Shown: in pieces, positions 26,818-35,026 of the stretch
Numbering within the stretch: the first letter of the stretch is position 1
Layout: each line of letters starts with the position of its first letter
The notes under the pieces: generated by a model
Told to the model about the DNA's origin: nothing
The model's database searches: none
Seen by the model: only the letters and a program-made list of their open reading frames with translations
Assembly (NCBI GenBank): GCA_022562055.1
Contig: JADFQA010000029.1
Coordinates: forward strand, 1 to 40,778
Length of the DNA stretch: 40,778 nt
Source of the DNA: Acidobacteriota bacterium
GTDB taxonomy: Bacteria; Actinomycetota; Acidimicrobiia; Spongiisociales; UBA5794
Direction of reading: 5' to 3'
Translations under genes and position numbers: made by a program

Positions 26818-27504
26818 ATGCGCTCGTACGGCCAATATTGCCCAGTTGCCAAAGGTGCCGAACTGCTCGGCGACCGGTGGACACTTCTGATCATTCGAGA
26901 ACTCTTGTTCGGACCCACTAGGTTCATAGACTTTGAGCGTGGGCTGCCCGGCATCTCCCGCTCGGTGCTTGCAAGCCGTCTCAAGAGGCTCCAACGGGAC
27001 GGCATCATCGAGCGAGCTGCCGATGGGGACGGGTATCGCTTCACCGTAGCTGGCGAATCGCTGCGCCCGGTTATTCGGGCAATCGGCGACTGGGTGGGTG
27101 AATGGGTGATGGAAGACCCTCGACCCGCCGAGCTCGATCCCGAACTCCTGATGCTGTCCATTTCGCGCCATGTCCGCCGCAAGGAACTGCCGTCGGGACG
27201 CACGGTCGTGGCGTTCGAATTCGCCAACGAGCCACGGCGGTTCTGGCTCACTATGGAACGCCACGACGTGTCGGTGTGTCTCGAGGACCCGTGCCTACCC
27301 GTGGCTGTAACGGTGCGCGGGTCGGTGCGAGAGCTGTACCGGATCTACATGGGCAGAACCAACCTAAAAGCCGCCCTCGCCATGGGCCTCATAGAGCTTG
27401 CGGGGACACCGTCGAATCGTCGAGGGTTCTCAGCCTGGATGCAGTGGAGCGCATTCGTCCCCGCCGTCCGAGCCGGCACCACCCGCCGCAACCGACCAGC
27501 GTGA
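26818..27504 (+). CDS. HxlR family transcriptional regulator
   Basis: A 228-residue regulator with an N-terminal winged helix: YCPVAKGAELLGDRWTLLII, FIDFERGLPGISRSVLASRL and a wing IERAADGDGYRFTV. The conserved cysteine (Cys8) that senses electrophiles or redox in some HxlR proteins is present. An additional C-terminal SCP2-like region (about 115-210) is longer than the usual 100-130-residue HxlR. GATACT seven nt before ATG 26818 suggests a leaderless mRNA. It probably controls the divergent flavin oxidase. Confidence 0.88.
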   Translation: MRSYGQYCPVAKGAELLGDRWTLLIIRELLFGPTRFIDFERGLPGISRSVLASRLKRLQRDGIIERAADGDGYRFTVAGESLRPVIRAIGDWVGEWVMEDPRPAELDPELLMLSISRHVRRKELPSGRTVVAFEFANEPRRFWLTMERHDVSVCLEDPCLPVAVTVRGSVRELYRIYMGRTNLKAALAMGLIELAGTPSNRRGFSAWMQWSAFVPAVRAGTTRRNRPA

Positions 27505-27808
27505 AGATTCCGGAACGTCCATGTCCCGAACCGAGAACCGCGCACCCACCAAATCTCCTGACCTCCCTGATCGCACGAAAGTGGATGCCCCCGGCTAACG
27601 CACAGACCCCGATAAGCCCGGATCGGTCCACGCGGGCTGGGTCCCGGCTCAGCGGTCGTTGTCGAACGGGTCGTGATCGCCCTGGAACCTGTGGCATCCG
27701 GTGAATTGTTCGGCAGGTTTCTGGCGGTGTTGTGCCGCCGCGGGTTCCGTGATCGGCGGTCCGTCAAGTCTCAGCCTTCCGAGTCTTTCGGGCCAGATTT
27801 TGCGACGG
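27505..27808. other. Intergenic stretch without a supported gene
   Basis: About 300 bp between the HxlR gene and the catabolic-operon promoter. Open frames on both strands are short, arginine- and proline-rich and lack ribosome sites. A minus-strand frame ending FQGDHDPFDNDR near 27650 hints at a decayed coding sequence but no family is recognised. Confidence 0.5.
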
Positions 27809-27836
27809 TTGACAGCGCGGGATGATGTCTTATAGT
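27809..27836 (+). promoter_or_regulatory. Sigma-70-type promoter of the dehydrogenase operon
   Basis: TTGACA (27809-27814) and TATAGT (27831-27836) with a 16-bp spacer is the clearest two-element promoter in the window; TAGTAT with 18 bp is an alternative. The LacI-type site begins 4 bp after the -10, over the expected start of transcription. Confidence 0.7.
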
Positions 27837-27839
27837 ATG

Positions 27840-27853
27840 TGGAAACGTTACCA
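27840..27853. promoter_or_regulatory. LacI-family operator at the dehydrogenase promoter
   Basis: TGGAAACGTTACCA, a near-perfect palindrome with the central CpG typical of LacI/GalR sites. Repression by the LacI protein encoded at 31064 is inferred from matching sites at 33040 and 34480. Confidence 0.72.
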
Positions 27854-28191
27854 GTACTTACGAGATCCACCCTCGCTGCGATGCAAGAGTGCCGATTCTG
27901 AGCCTGGGAATCCCGGGAGGTTGATGTGGCAGGCGCGGAGAAGTACCAACTTGGCAACGCGGTCGACCGGGGAAGTCGATCGCGCGATGGCGCTCTGCCC
28001 TTTCGGATCTGGCCGTTATCTTCATCCGGTAACCGCCAGCTTCGTTTTGGATTAGGCGATGTGCTCATGACAAAGATTCGATCTTGGCGAGGGACATTGG
28101 TTGGATCCTCCGATGCGGATCGATATGACGGTAAACGCTCAACGTCAGGGAGATCCTGGAGCTGTCATCGGATGTCAATGAAAGGTCGACC
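27854..28191 (+). other. Long leader of the dehydrogenase operon
   Basis: About 340 bp between operator and the first confident start. A GTG at 27926 with GGGAGG five nt upstream opens a 92-codon frame overlapping the E1 beta start, but the product is Arg/Ser-rich and resembles no family. It could be a small leader ORF, a decayed gene or an untranslated regulatory leader. Confidence 0.4.
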
Positions 28192-29199
28192 ATGCCCCGG
28201 ATGAGAATGAACCAAGCGATCGTCGCAGCTCTTCACGATGAGATGAAGGAAGACTCTTCAGTGATCGTGTTCGGTGAGGATGTTGCCGAAGCCGGTGGTC
28301 CGTTTAAAACGAGTGACGGGCTTCTTGCTGCGTTCGGCGCATCAAGAGTTAGGGACACGCCAATATCGGAGATGGCCTTTCTGGGTGCCGCCGTCGGTGC
28401 TGCTGCGACTGGCCTTCGACCTGTTGTCGAGATTATGTTCGTCGAGTTTCTTGGCGTGGCCCTTGATCAGTTGACCACTGAGGCCGCCAAGTTCCACTAC
28501 TTATCCAATGGGCAGATAAAGGTACCTATCACAGTACGGGCTTCGATCGGTGCTGGTCTCGGGTTCGGTTGCCAGCATTCTCAAACCATGGAAACGTGGA
28601 TGATGGGAACTCCTGGGTTGAAGCTGGTTGTACCGTCTGGGCCGCAGTCGGCGTATGGATTGTTGCGCGCGGCGATCAGAGACAACAACCCCGTCGTGGT
28701 GCTCGAGCCGAGAGTCCTCTATGCGCAGAGAGCTGAAGTCAAAACAGGAGTTGACCAAATCATTCGGATCGGCGAAGCGAGCATTGTGGCGGAGGGCGAG
28801 GACGTCACGATTGTTGCTCTTGGATCCACCGTGGGCACTGCTATCGAGGCCGCGTCCAAGTCAGAATGGTCCGCAACGATCGTCGATTTGCAGAGTCTCG
28901 TGCCGTGGGACGTCGACGCCGTTGAAGCATCAGTTCGACAGACCGGTCGCCTCGTAATCGTCGAAGAGAATCCCTACAGCGGCGGTTGGGGGGCAGACAT
29001 CGCCGCGGAGATAGGAACGCGGTTGTTTCGGGAACTCGCCGCTCCGATTTTGCGAATAACTAGCCCAGATGTACCCGTACCGTTTGGTAAGGAACTCGAG
29101 AACTGGTATCGACCGAACGCTGCCTACGTTGCACGGCAGGTGACCGACTACCTGAAACGGGACACGATACCGCCGCACTGGTGGGAGGATCAACAATGA
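28192..29199 (+). CDS. Thiamine-diphosphate 2-oxo acid/acetoin dehydrogenase, E1 beta subunit
   Basis: A 335-residue transketolase-type subunit. VIVFGEDVAEAGGPFKTSDG, DTPISEMAFLGAAVGAAATG and GLRPVVEIMFVEFLGVALDQ mark the pyrimidine-binding domain with its catalytic glutamate in ISEMAF; VEENPYSGGWGADIAAEI belongs to the C-terminal domain. It pairs with the alpha subunit encoded next to form an alpha2beta2 E1 that decarboxylates a 2-oxo acid or cleaves acetoin. AcoB-like or pyruvate/branched-chain members cannot be told apart by eye. Beta precedes alpha, the reverse of the common order. RBS AAAGG precedes ATG 28192. Confidence 0.9.
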   Translation: MPRMRMNQAIVAALHDEMKEDSSVIVFGEDVAEAGGPFKTSDGLLAAFGASRVRDTPISEMAFLGAAVGAAATGLRPVVEIMFVEFLGVALDQLTTEAAKFHYLSNGQIKVPITVRASIGAGLGFGCQHSQTMETWMMGTPGLKLVVPSGPQSAYGLLRAAIRDNNPVVVLEPRVLYAQRAEVKTGVDQIIRIGEASIVAEGEDVTIVALGSTVGTAIEAASKSEWSATIVDLQSLVPWDVDAVEASVRQTGRLVIVEENPYSGGWGADIAAEIGTRLFRELAAPILRITSPDVPVPFGKELENWYRPNAAYVARQVTDYLKRDTIPPHWWEDQQ

Positions 29200-30194
29200 A
29201 AGCAGTAAACACCGCTGAGAGGCTCGATCGGCGGCAATCCATTAGAGATGACCCACGTGAATGGTATCGACGGATGGTCGAGATTCGCACATTCGAAGAC
29301 CGGGTGAATCAACTATTTCTCGATGGATTGGTCCATGGCACGACCCATCTTTGCACGGGCCAGGAAGCAGTTGCTGTGGGCATCGCGGCGGTCGTCAACC
29401 CGGCCGACTCGGTTACATGCACTTACCGCGGCCATGGTATCGAACTCGCTCTAGGGTTGACAGTCGTCGATCTTCTGGCCGAGATCATGGGGCGAACGCT
29501 TGGTCCGGTTGGTGGGCTGGGAGGCTCCATGCATCTTTCGGCGCCGGAGTTGGGTCTGCTGCCGACGTTCGCCATCGTCGGTGCAGGGTTGCCGGTTGCG
29601 GCTGGAGCCGCATTGACAGCACAGGTAACTGGTAATGGCGCCGTTGCGCTGGCGATTTTCGGTGACGGTGCCACGAACATCGGCGCATTTCACGAGAGCC
29701 TCAATCTGGCGGCGATCTGGAACCTGCCAGTCGTATTCGTCTGCGAGAACAACGTTTACGGCGAATACAGCCGTATCGATCGTACGACACCGATCGAGGA
29801 TCTTGCGATCAGGGCGAATTCGTACGCGATGAGAAATGAGATCGTCGATGGTCAAAATGTTGAGGCGGTGCGACAGGCTGTCTCCGTGGCTGTGGAGCAC
29901 GCACGTCGCGGCGACGGACCAACGCTCCTTGAAATGAAGACATACCGTTACGCGGGTCACTCGAGATCAGATACGGCGTCGTACCGGGTGGAAGGCGAGT
30001 TCGATGAGTGGTACAGGAGAGACCCCATTGTCACATACGGAGACAAATTGATCGAGCGCGGCGTTTTCGACTCTGAGGGGCGTGACGAAATCCATGCAGA
30101 GGTCAAAGAAACTATCGAAGCGGCGGTAGAGTTGGTCGGCAAGAGTCCGAAGCCCGACCCTTCGACAATGTTTCGGCATATCTACGCGCCATAA
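29196..30194 (+). CDS. Thiamine-diphosphate 2-oxo acid/acetoin dehydrogenase, E1 alpha subunit
   Basis: A 332-residue subunit whose ATG overlaps the E1 beta stop (ATGA), with GGGAGG upstream. The thiamine-diphosphate/Mg motif runs from GDG (156-158) to Asn185-Asn186 in FVCENN. GLGGSMHLS and the phosphorylation-loop-like YRYAGHSRSDTASYR are as in AcoA/PdhA; the substrate channel residues are not decisive. Together with E1 beta it transfers an acyl or hydroxyalkyl group to the lipoyl arm of the following gene product. Confidence 0.92.
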   Translation: MKAVNTAERLDRRQSIRDDPREWYRRMVEIRTFEDRVNQLFLDGLVHGTTHLCTGQEAVAVGIAAVVNPADSVTCTYRGHGIELALGLTVVDLLAEIMGRTLGPVGGLGGSMHLSAPELGLLPTFAIVGAGLPVAAGAALTAQVTGNGAVALAIFGDGATNIGAFHESLNLAAIWNLPVVFVCENNVYGEYSRIDRTTPIEDLAIRANSYAMRNEIVDGQNVEAVRQAVSVAVEHARRGDGPTLLEMKTYRYAGHSRSDTASYRVEGEFDEWYRRDPIVTYGDKLIERGVFDSEGRDEIHAEVKETIEAAVELVGKSPKPDPSTMFRHIYAP

Positions 30195-30212
30195 TCTGTC
30201 GAGGAGATCGGA

Positions 30213-30449
30213 ATGCGTTACAAGATCAAAATGCCCAAGGTTGCCGACTCGGTCGACGAAGTCGTGATACTGGAATGGCTTACCGAGGTAGGGTCGATCA
30301 TTGAAGCCGGACAACCGCTGGTTCAGGTTGAAACCGATAAGGTTGATATGGAAGTCCCGTCGCCGGTTTCGGGAACACTCATTGAGATGCTCGTGTCGTC
30401 TGATGACGAAGTTTCCACCGGCACGCCGATCTGTATCATTGAGGCATGA
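30213..30449 (+). CDS. Free-standing lipoyl carrier domain
   Basis: A 78-residue protein consisting only of a biotinyl/lipoyl domain. Lys43 in VETDKVDMEVPSPVSG is the lipoylation site (DKV/DKA context typical of lipoyl, not biotinyl). It starts like an E2 N-terminus (IKMPKVADSVDEVVILEWL) but ends cleanly after PICIIEA with a stop; there is no subunit-binding or catalytic (HxxxDG) domain in any frame downstream to 31063. RBS GAGGAGATCGG precedes ATG 30213. It may be a mobile lipoyl carrier working with an E2/E3 encoded elsewhere, or the stump of a truncated E2. Confidence 0.88.
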   Translation: MRYKIKMPKVADSVDEVVILEWLTEVGSIIEAGQPLVQVETDKVDMEVPSPVSGTLIEMLVSSDDEVSTGTPICIIEA

Positions 30450-31063
30450 GCACCGGTCCTACTGATGTCGTGTCGTTCGTTGCCGTGATCCGGCCGCGAC
30501 CGCGTCTTGCATCTCGATGCCGAACCCGACACTTCGGCCAATCAGCGACACTGCGAGCCTGACACCGGCTTCGGCTACGGGCGATCACACCGGGGCATCG
30601 GTCTCGCGGCGGTGTCGTTCGGCGCGATTCGTCAAAGTGTTGAAACCGTTGATGTTCCCAGCACCAGCCGTGTCCCAATGGCAACATGTTCGGCACCGAC
30701 AACGAAGCCCCGCGGATAGCTAGACACGCGCTCCCCTACTTTTCCCGCAGGTTGGTGGCGATTGGCACGCTCAAGGCCAACAGCGCTCAGCATCGGGAAT
30801 ATCGTATGGAAACGCGAGACCTATCCCGTCGGAGTAACCTTACGCTGAATGCGCGTATCGTTTGCTCCCGATGAGTCACAGCTTCGGTCGCTGGAGTTCG
30901 GCGGACGACCTATCGCTCTCCCCGTTCCCCGATTCGCGCGCACGTCGGGATCTGAAAGAGTCCGGTGGGTTCGCGCGGGTTTGGCCGAGCTGGGTATTCC
31001 CGGAGACTATCCCGGCTAATGTGAATCGCGCACAACCGGGAGCGAACACAACGGTGCATCAAT
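30450..31063. other. Non-coding or decayed stretch between lipoyl gene and lacI
   Basis: About 610 bp without a convincing gene on either strand. No E2 catalytic motif is present. A half-site GAAACG (30809-30814) resembles the LacI sites. The best coding trace is the 56-codon frame at 30849-31019 annotated separately. Confidence 0.6.
30849..31019 (+). pseudogene. Possible acyl-CoA dehydrogenase N-terminal remnant
   Basis: A 56-codon frame beginning MRVSFAPDESQLRSLEF and ending WVRAGLAELGIPGDYPG-stop. The opening (F.pDE.qLR) and the closing (W..LAELGIPG) resemble the start and the end of the N-terminal helical domain of acyl-CoA dehydrogenases, with the middle shortened. No RBS is obvious. 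Recognition is tentative. Confidence 0.3.
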
Positions 31064-32089
31064 GTGACGACTGACACACCTGCCCCAACCATCAAGGAAG
31101 TTGCCGCGTACGCGGGCGTGGCGCTGTCGTCCGTGTCCCGAGTTCTCAATAAGCACCCCGACGTTAGCACTGCGATGCGCAGTCGAGTACTGGAATCTGT
31201 TGAAGCTCTCGGCTACGAACCGAACCTCCTCGCTGCGGGACTTCGAAGCGGATCGACTCGAACTATCGGCTTTATTGTCTCCGACATCTCCAACCCGCTG
31301 TTCGCTGAAATCACTCTGGGCGCATCGCGGCGTCTCGAAGAGGCTGGTTATACGATGGTGCTCACCAATTCAGAGGGGGATCCGCAACGCGATGGGGAGA
31401 TGATCCGCTTGCTTCGTTGGAGGCAGGTCGACGGGTTCATTGTGTCGGTCGCGGATGAGAGCAGAAAATCGACGATAGAAGAACTGAAACGTGTGGACAC
31501 GCCCGTTGTGCTTCTTGATCGCGAGATCCCTGAACTGAACATGGCGGCCGCAGTACTCACCGACCACCGTTCAGGCATGAACGATGCGACCGAACATCTG
31601 GTCGGTCTTGGTCATCGGAGGATTGCGTTGATCTCGGGTCCTCTCGTCACACGGCCCGGGCGTGAACGTCTCGAAGGCTTTCGGGCGGTGTTCCGTGCTC
31701 ACGACATTCCTCAGCCCGAATATCTCATCAGAAGCGGGCCTATGAACGCAGAGTTCGGCGAGGCCATGACGCATGAAGTCCTCGATGATCCGAACCCACC
31801 TACGGCAATCCTCTGCGGGGGCAACCTTACGCTTATCGGCGTTCTACGTGCGCTCAAGAGTAGATCGTTGAGCGTTGGATCAGATGTGGCGTTGATTTCG
31901 TGTGACGACGTGCCCCTTGCCGAACTCCACGTTCCTCCCGTGTCGGTCATCGCTCGTGATACTGTCGCTCTAGGCGAACTTGCGGCCGAAGTAATGCTGC
32001 AACGAATGACCGCGGAAGTACAGACGGCTCAAGTCGAGATCGTGCCTACTCACCTTATCCTCCGCAGCTCAACGTTCAAAGCAAGTTAA
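31064..32089 (+). CDS. LacI family transcriptional regulator
   Basis: A 341-residue repressor. The N-terminal helix-turn-helix has IKEVAAYAGVALSSVSRVLN and the hinge helix LLAAGLRSGSTRTIGFIVSD; the periplasmic-binding-protein-like core includes SNPLFAEITLGASRRLEEAG, GHRRIALISGP and LISCDDVPLAELHVPPVSVI. Both DNA and effector domains are intact. GTG 31064 is the start. It sits between two operons whose promoters carry GAAACGTTTC-type sites, the expected binding motif for this family. The effector is probably the substrate of the pathway or a derivative. Confidence 0.93.
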   Translation: MTTDTPAPTIKEVAAYAGVALSSVSRVLNKHPDVSTAMRSRVLESVEALGYEPNLLAAGLRSGSTRTIGFIVSDISNPLFAEITLGASRRLEEAGYTMVLTNSEGDPQRDGEMIRLLRWRQVDGFIVSVADESRKSTIEELKRVDTPVVLLDREIPELNMAAAVLTDHRSGMNDATEHLVGLGHRRIALISGPLVTRPGRERLEGFRAVFRAHDIPQPEYLIRSGPMNAEFGEAMTHEVLDDPNPPTAILCGGNLTLIGVLRALKSRSLSVGSDVALISCDDVPLAELHVPPVSVIARDTVALGELAAEVMLQRMTAEVQTAQVEIVPTHLILRSSTFKAS

Positions 32090-33027
32090 ACACGGTTGGC
32101 ACCGGGCCGGCCACCCAAACCGATCGAGGATCGCTGCGAGTTCGTCGGAGTTTTCGTGACGGGCCTTGAAATTGCGAAAGCGAGGGTCGCTGGCAAGCTC
32201 TGGACAACCGATAGCGATGGTGAGCCGCTGCCAGAATTTCTCCTTGGGGCAGGCGACAACAAGCCATCCGTCATTCGCTTCGAACGCCTGGAATGGGATG
32301 AGGGACGGGTGCGCCGACTTTGATTTACGCACGGGTTCGATTTCTCCGTTCAACCACCATATAGCCGGGTATGTAAGGAGACTGATCGCGGTATCGAATA
32401 GGCTCAGGTCACAGTCCATGCCGACACCGTCGCGACGTGCCGCATGTACACCGGCAAGCAGCGATGGCAGCGACATAGCCTCCGGCGTAGTCGACCAGCG
32501 ACAGGCCCGATTTCGCCGGAGGGCCACCCGGCTCACCCGTGAGGCTCATCCACCCGGTGAGTCCTTGGAGGATATAGTCGTAACCGGGCTCGGAGCGATA
32601 GGGTCCTCTCATTCCGAATCCCGACAGCGACACGCATATAATCGCCTGATTATATGGAGCACAAATCGGCGTAGGTGATCTTGAGCCGTTCTGGCACGTC
32701 GCCGCGCAGGTTGGAGTACACGGCATCGGAGTTGCGCACAAGGTCTTCGAATACAGTCCTGCCCGCCGAGGTCGACATGTCGAGGCTGAGGCTGCGCTTG
32801 TTCCGGTTGAACGCTTCATAGAACAGGCTGTCCTCACCCTCCTGGAGTGGGGGAATGTAGCGGCTCACGTCTCCGCCGAACCGAGGGTCCTCAATCTTGA
32901 TGACATCCGCGCCGAGGTCGGCAAGGTGGAGACTCCCGAAGGGACCGGCTCCGTATTGTTCGATGGCAACAATACGGATGTCGGCAAGTGGGAGGAGTCG
33001 CTCGGGCTCTGATGCTGATTCGGTCAT
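32069..33027 (-). pseudogene. CaiB/BaiF-type CoA-transferase, frameshifted and truncated
   Basis: Class III CoA-transferase homologue starting at ATG 33027 with GGGAGGG. LPLADIRIVAIEQYGAGPFG and HLADLGADVIKIEDPRFGGD (with the catalytic aspartate region) are intact, followed by VSLSGFGMRGPYRSEPGYD in a second frame (shift between 32650 and 32670) and LLAGVHAARRDGVGMDCDLS in a third (shift near 32455-32475). It then runs to about 32110 and lacks the last 70-80 residues of the family; the end collides with the convergent lacI gene. The combination of two shifts and a truncation points to true decay. Confidence 0.8.
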
Positions 33028-33039
33028 ACTCCCTCCCAG

Positions 33040-33049
33040 GAATCGTTTC
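33040..33049 (-). promoter_or_regulatory. Third LacI-type operator, before the CoA-transferase remnant
   Basis: GAAACGATTC on the minus strand, one mismatch from GAAACGTTTC, just upstream of GGGAGGGAGT-ATG and directly after a TATCAT -10-like box. The layout copies the dehydrogenase promoter. Confidence 0.5.
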
Positions 33050-33215
33050 GATGATAGTCTGTGAGCGGTATCGCCTCGCGCACCGGCGGATCTGGCTGTT
33101 CAAGTGTGGCGACTGAGGCGCCGCTCGGAGGACGGCTGATCGACGCGGAAACGACGTTGAAGGGCGGAAGGTGTCTGACTGATCGATTTCTTGCAAGGTC
33201 AAGTCCCAGCCTCAG

Positions 33216-33698
33216 TCAGGCACCGCGCGGTGGCTGGAACAGCTCCACAGTGATGCCGTCGGGATCGCGTAAATAGCCCACCCTGGCACCTGTGTTGGGC
33301 CCGACAGTCACCATTACCGGGTGCGGACTCACCGGCGTGGCTCCAGCGGCCATAGCGTGGCCCCACGTTGTGTCGATGTCGGCAACTTCGATGCAGATAT
33401 GAACGTTGCCCGGATTCGCTGTCTCAGGTGGGTTGGGACTTTTTTTGTCGGTCCTGTAGTCGAGAATTTCGAGTGCGATGCCGCCAGGAAGCTCGATGAT
33501 GGAGGCATCGATGCGGATTCCGTCGTATCCCGTGACCTGCCCAAGGTACGGTCCGTCAAGCATCCGACGCCACCGAGGCTCCACGCCGAGAAAGACCTTC
33601 CAAAATGCAAGAGAACGGTCTACGTCGACGACAGTAATGCCGATGTGGTGCACGCGACGTAGCCGCGTTGATCCGGTCTGAGGGCCGTCGATCACCAT
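33216..33698 (-). CDS. VOC family protein, methylmalonyl-CoA epimerase/glyoxalase-like
   Basis: A 160-residue two-module VOC enzyme. VHHIGITVVDVDRSLAFWKV carries the first metal histidine, VHICIEVADIDTTWGHAMAA the second, and YLRDPDGITVELFQPP the terminal glutamate, so a metal site can form. The length and IELPGGIALEILDYR are like lactoylglutathione-lyase or epimerase relatives. ATG 33698 overlaps the SDR stop by 7 nt, so the two are translationally coupled and under the operator at 34480. Confidence 0.87.
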   Translation of the reverse strand: MVIDGPQTGSTRLRRVHHIGITVVDVDRSLAFWKVFLGVEPRWRRMLDGPYLGQVTGYDGIRIDASIIELPGGIALEILDYRTDKKSPNPPETANPGNVHICIEVADIDTTWGHAMAAGATPVSPHPVMVTVGPNTGARVGYLRDPDGITVELFQPPRGA

Positions 33699-34435
33699 GT
33701 GACGTAGCCCCCGCCGTAGTTGAGGGTCTGGCCTGTGATGTAGCTACCCTCGTCAGAGAGCATGAACCAAATGTACCCGGCCAGTTCCTCTGGCTGAGCG
33801 GGTCGCCCGAGTGGCACGGAGGCGTTGCGCACCAACGCCAGTTCCTCGGTGGTCGTGCCCCGCAGCGACGCTAGGCGTTCGAGCAGAGCATCCTGCATCG
33901 GCGTATCAATGATGGCCGGGCAAATCGCGTTAACACGAACCGGGATGGAGGCGAGGGCGTAGGCGAATGACCGTGTGATCGACAGGACAGTTGTTTTCGT
34001 GGCGGCGTATACGGCAGCTTCGGTGGTCGTAGCGAGCTTTGCGGAAGACGATGACAGGTTGACGATGGCGCTACCGGGCAGCATGGTCGGGCCGATCCCC
34101 TGACAGAGGAAGAAAATCGCTTCGGCGTTAACCGTCATTAGCTCCCGCCACTCGTCGACTGTGAATTCCGCGATAGGCTTCAGACGGATGATCCCAGCCG
34201 CGTTTATGAGATAGTCAAACCCTGCGGCGGCCTCGATGGCCCTCTGGCGGGCATCTTGTTCTCCGAGATCGATAACCAGCTTGGTGACGCCATCACCGAA
34301 CGCCGCGTCGAGACCCTCACGGTCGACATCAAGGGCGATGACGCTGACATCCTCGGTGACGAGCCGGTTGACCACGGCCCGTCCGATGCCGCTGGCGGCG
34401 CCAGTGACAAGGGCCTGCTTGCTTGCCATCATCAT
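33692..34435 (-). CDS. Short-chain dehydrogenase/reductase
   Basis: A 247-residue classical SDR. TGAASGIG near residue 11 binds NAD(P); ALDVD after the second strand has Asp at the position that favours NAD(H); INAAG is the NNAG variant; NLSSSSAKL supplies the serine, and YAATK the Tyr/Lys pair. The ending GQTLNYGGGYVTW is typical. RBS AAAGGAGC lies before ATG 34435. It is the first gene of a minus-strand operon with the VOC gene. Sugar, polyol or hydroxy-acid substrates are plausible given LacI control. Confidence 0.9.
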   Translation of the reverse strand: MMMASKQALVTGAASGIGRAVVNRLVTEDVSVIALDVDREGLDAAFGDGVTKLVIDLGEQDARQRAIEAAAGFDYLINAAGIIRLKPIAEFTVDEWRELMTVNAEAIFFLCQGIGPTMLPGSAIVNLSSSSAKLATTTEAAVYAATKTTVLSITRSFAYALASIPVRVNAICPAIIDTPMQDALLERLASLRGTTTEELALVRNASVPLGRPAQPEELAGYIWFMLSDEGSYITGQTLNYGGGYVTW

Positions 34436-34479
34436 GGGATTGCTCCTTTGCTGATGATAATGTTGCTCACCAGGCTACC

Positions 34480-34491
34480 AGAAACGTTTCT
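34480..34491. promoter_or_regulatory. LacI-family operator of the SDR-VOC operon
   Basis: AGAAACGTTTCT, a perfect 12-bp palindrome 45 bp upstream of the SDR start. Same core as the site at 27842-27851 on the other side of the lacI gene. A clear -35/-10 pair was not identified around it. Confidence 0.75.
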
Positions 34492-34957
34492 AGTAACTCT
34501 GGTAGCTCGGTTCTCGGATCGTCAATCGAAACGGAAATGTCGACTTCGCGAGACAAGCCAGCGAGCTGAGCGAGAAGGTCGACGGCCGTGCTACTTCAAG
34601 GAACGATGGTGTTCATTACCTCAAGGCTCCCCGACTCAGCACCAATGAACTCAGAACCTATCCGGGGTATCTGAGCTGTACACCGGCGATCGCAACAGGG
34701 TTGAGCACAAGATGAAGCTGGATGGCAGGGCGTCGCCCGAAGAAACCGGGGCAACTCCACACCGACGTCACAAACCGAAACCAAAACACCGAACGCTTCC
34801 CCGTGGCCACCCTGGGCCCTTCAACTCGACGGAATTCCGAAGCCCACCATAACCACTTAGAGTTACCGCGCGCCACTCAGAGACAACACAACTGACTAGA
34901 CACTGCACTCGTGGGCATCGCCGATACAGTCGAAGCGTCCGACCGCCCCATTTTCTC
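34492..34957. other. Gene-free stretch beside the catabolic island
   Basis: About 465 bp with only short frames on either strand, none with a ribosome site or recognisable motif. A plus-strand frame with ELYTGDRNRVEHKMKLDG near 34670 has some coding character and could be debris of a lost gene, but no family is recognised. Confidence 0.5.
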
Positions 34958-35010
34958 TGTTCTGGCGTCCAATCGTGCCGCAGGATCCTGCACGATTGGA
35001 CGCCAGAACA
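34958..35010. repeat. Perfect 21-bp inverted repeat
   Basis: Arms 34958-34978 and 34990-35010 are exact reverse complements (left arm begins TGTTCTGGCGTCC, ends AATCGTGC). The 11-bp spacer lies within its own 12-bp palindrome GCAGGATCCTGC (34980-34991). The arms share TTCTGGCG with the block at 785-889 and CACGATTGGAC with the dyad at 10135-10182. It lies just after the HAD gene end (17 bp), so it may act as its terminator; no T-tract. Confidence 0.8.
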
Positions 35011-35026
35011 GCAAGAACGGCCGTGA

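Noticed and set aside
27649-28068. Minus-strand open frame of 139 codons
   Set aside because: Runs antisense across the promoter and operator of the dehydrogenase operon and resembles no protein family.
30450-30720. Possible E2 catalytic domain after the lipoyl gene
   Set aside because: No HxxxDG motif or other E2 signature in any frame; the stretch looks non-coding.
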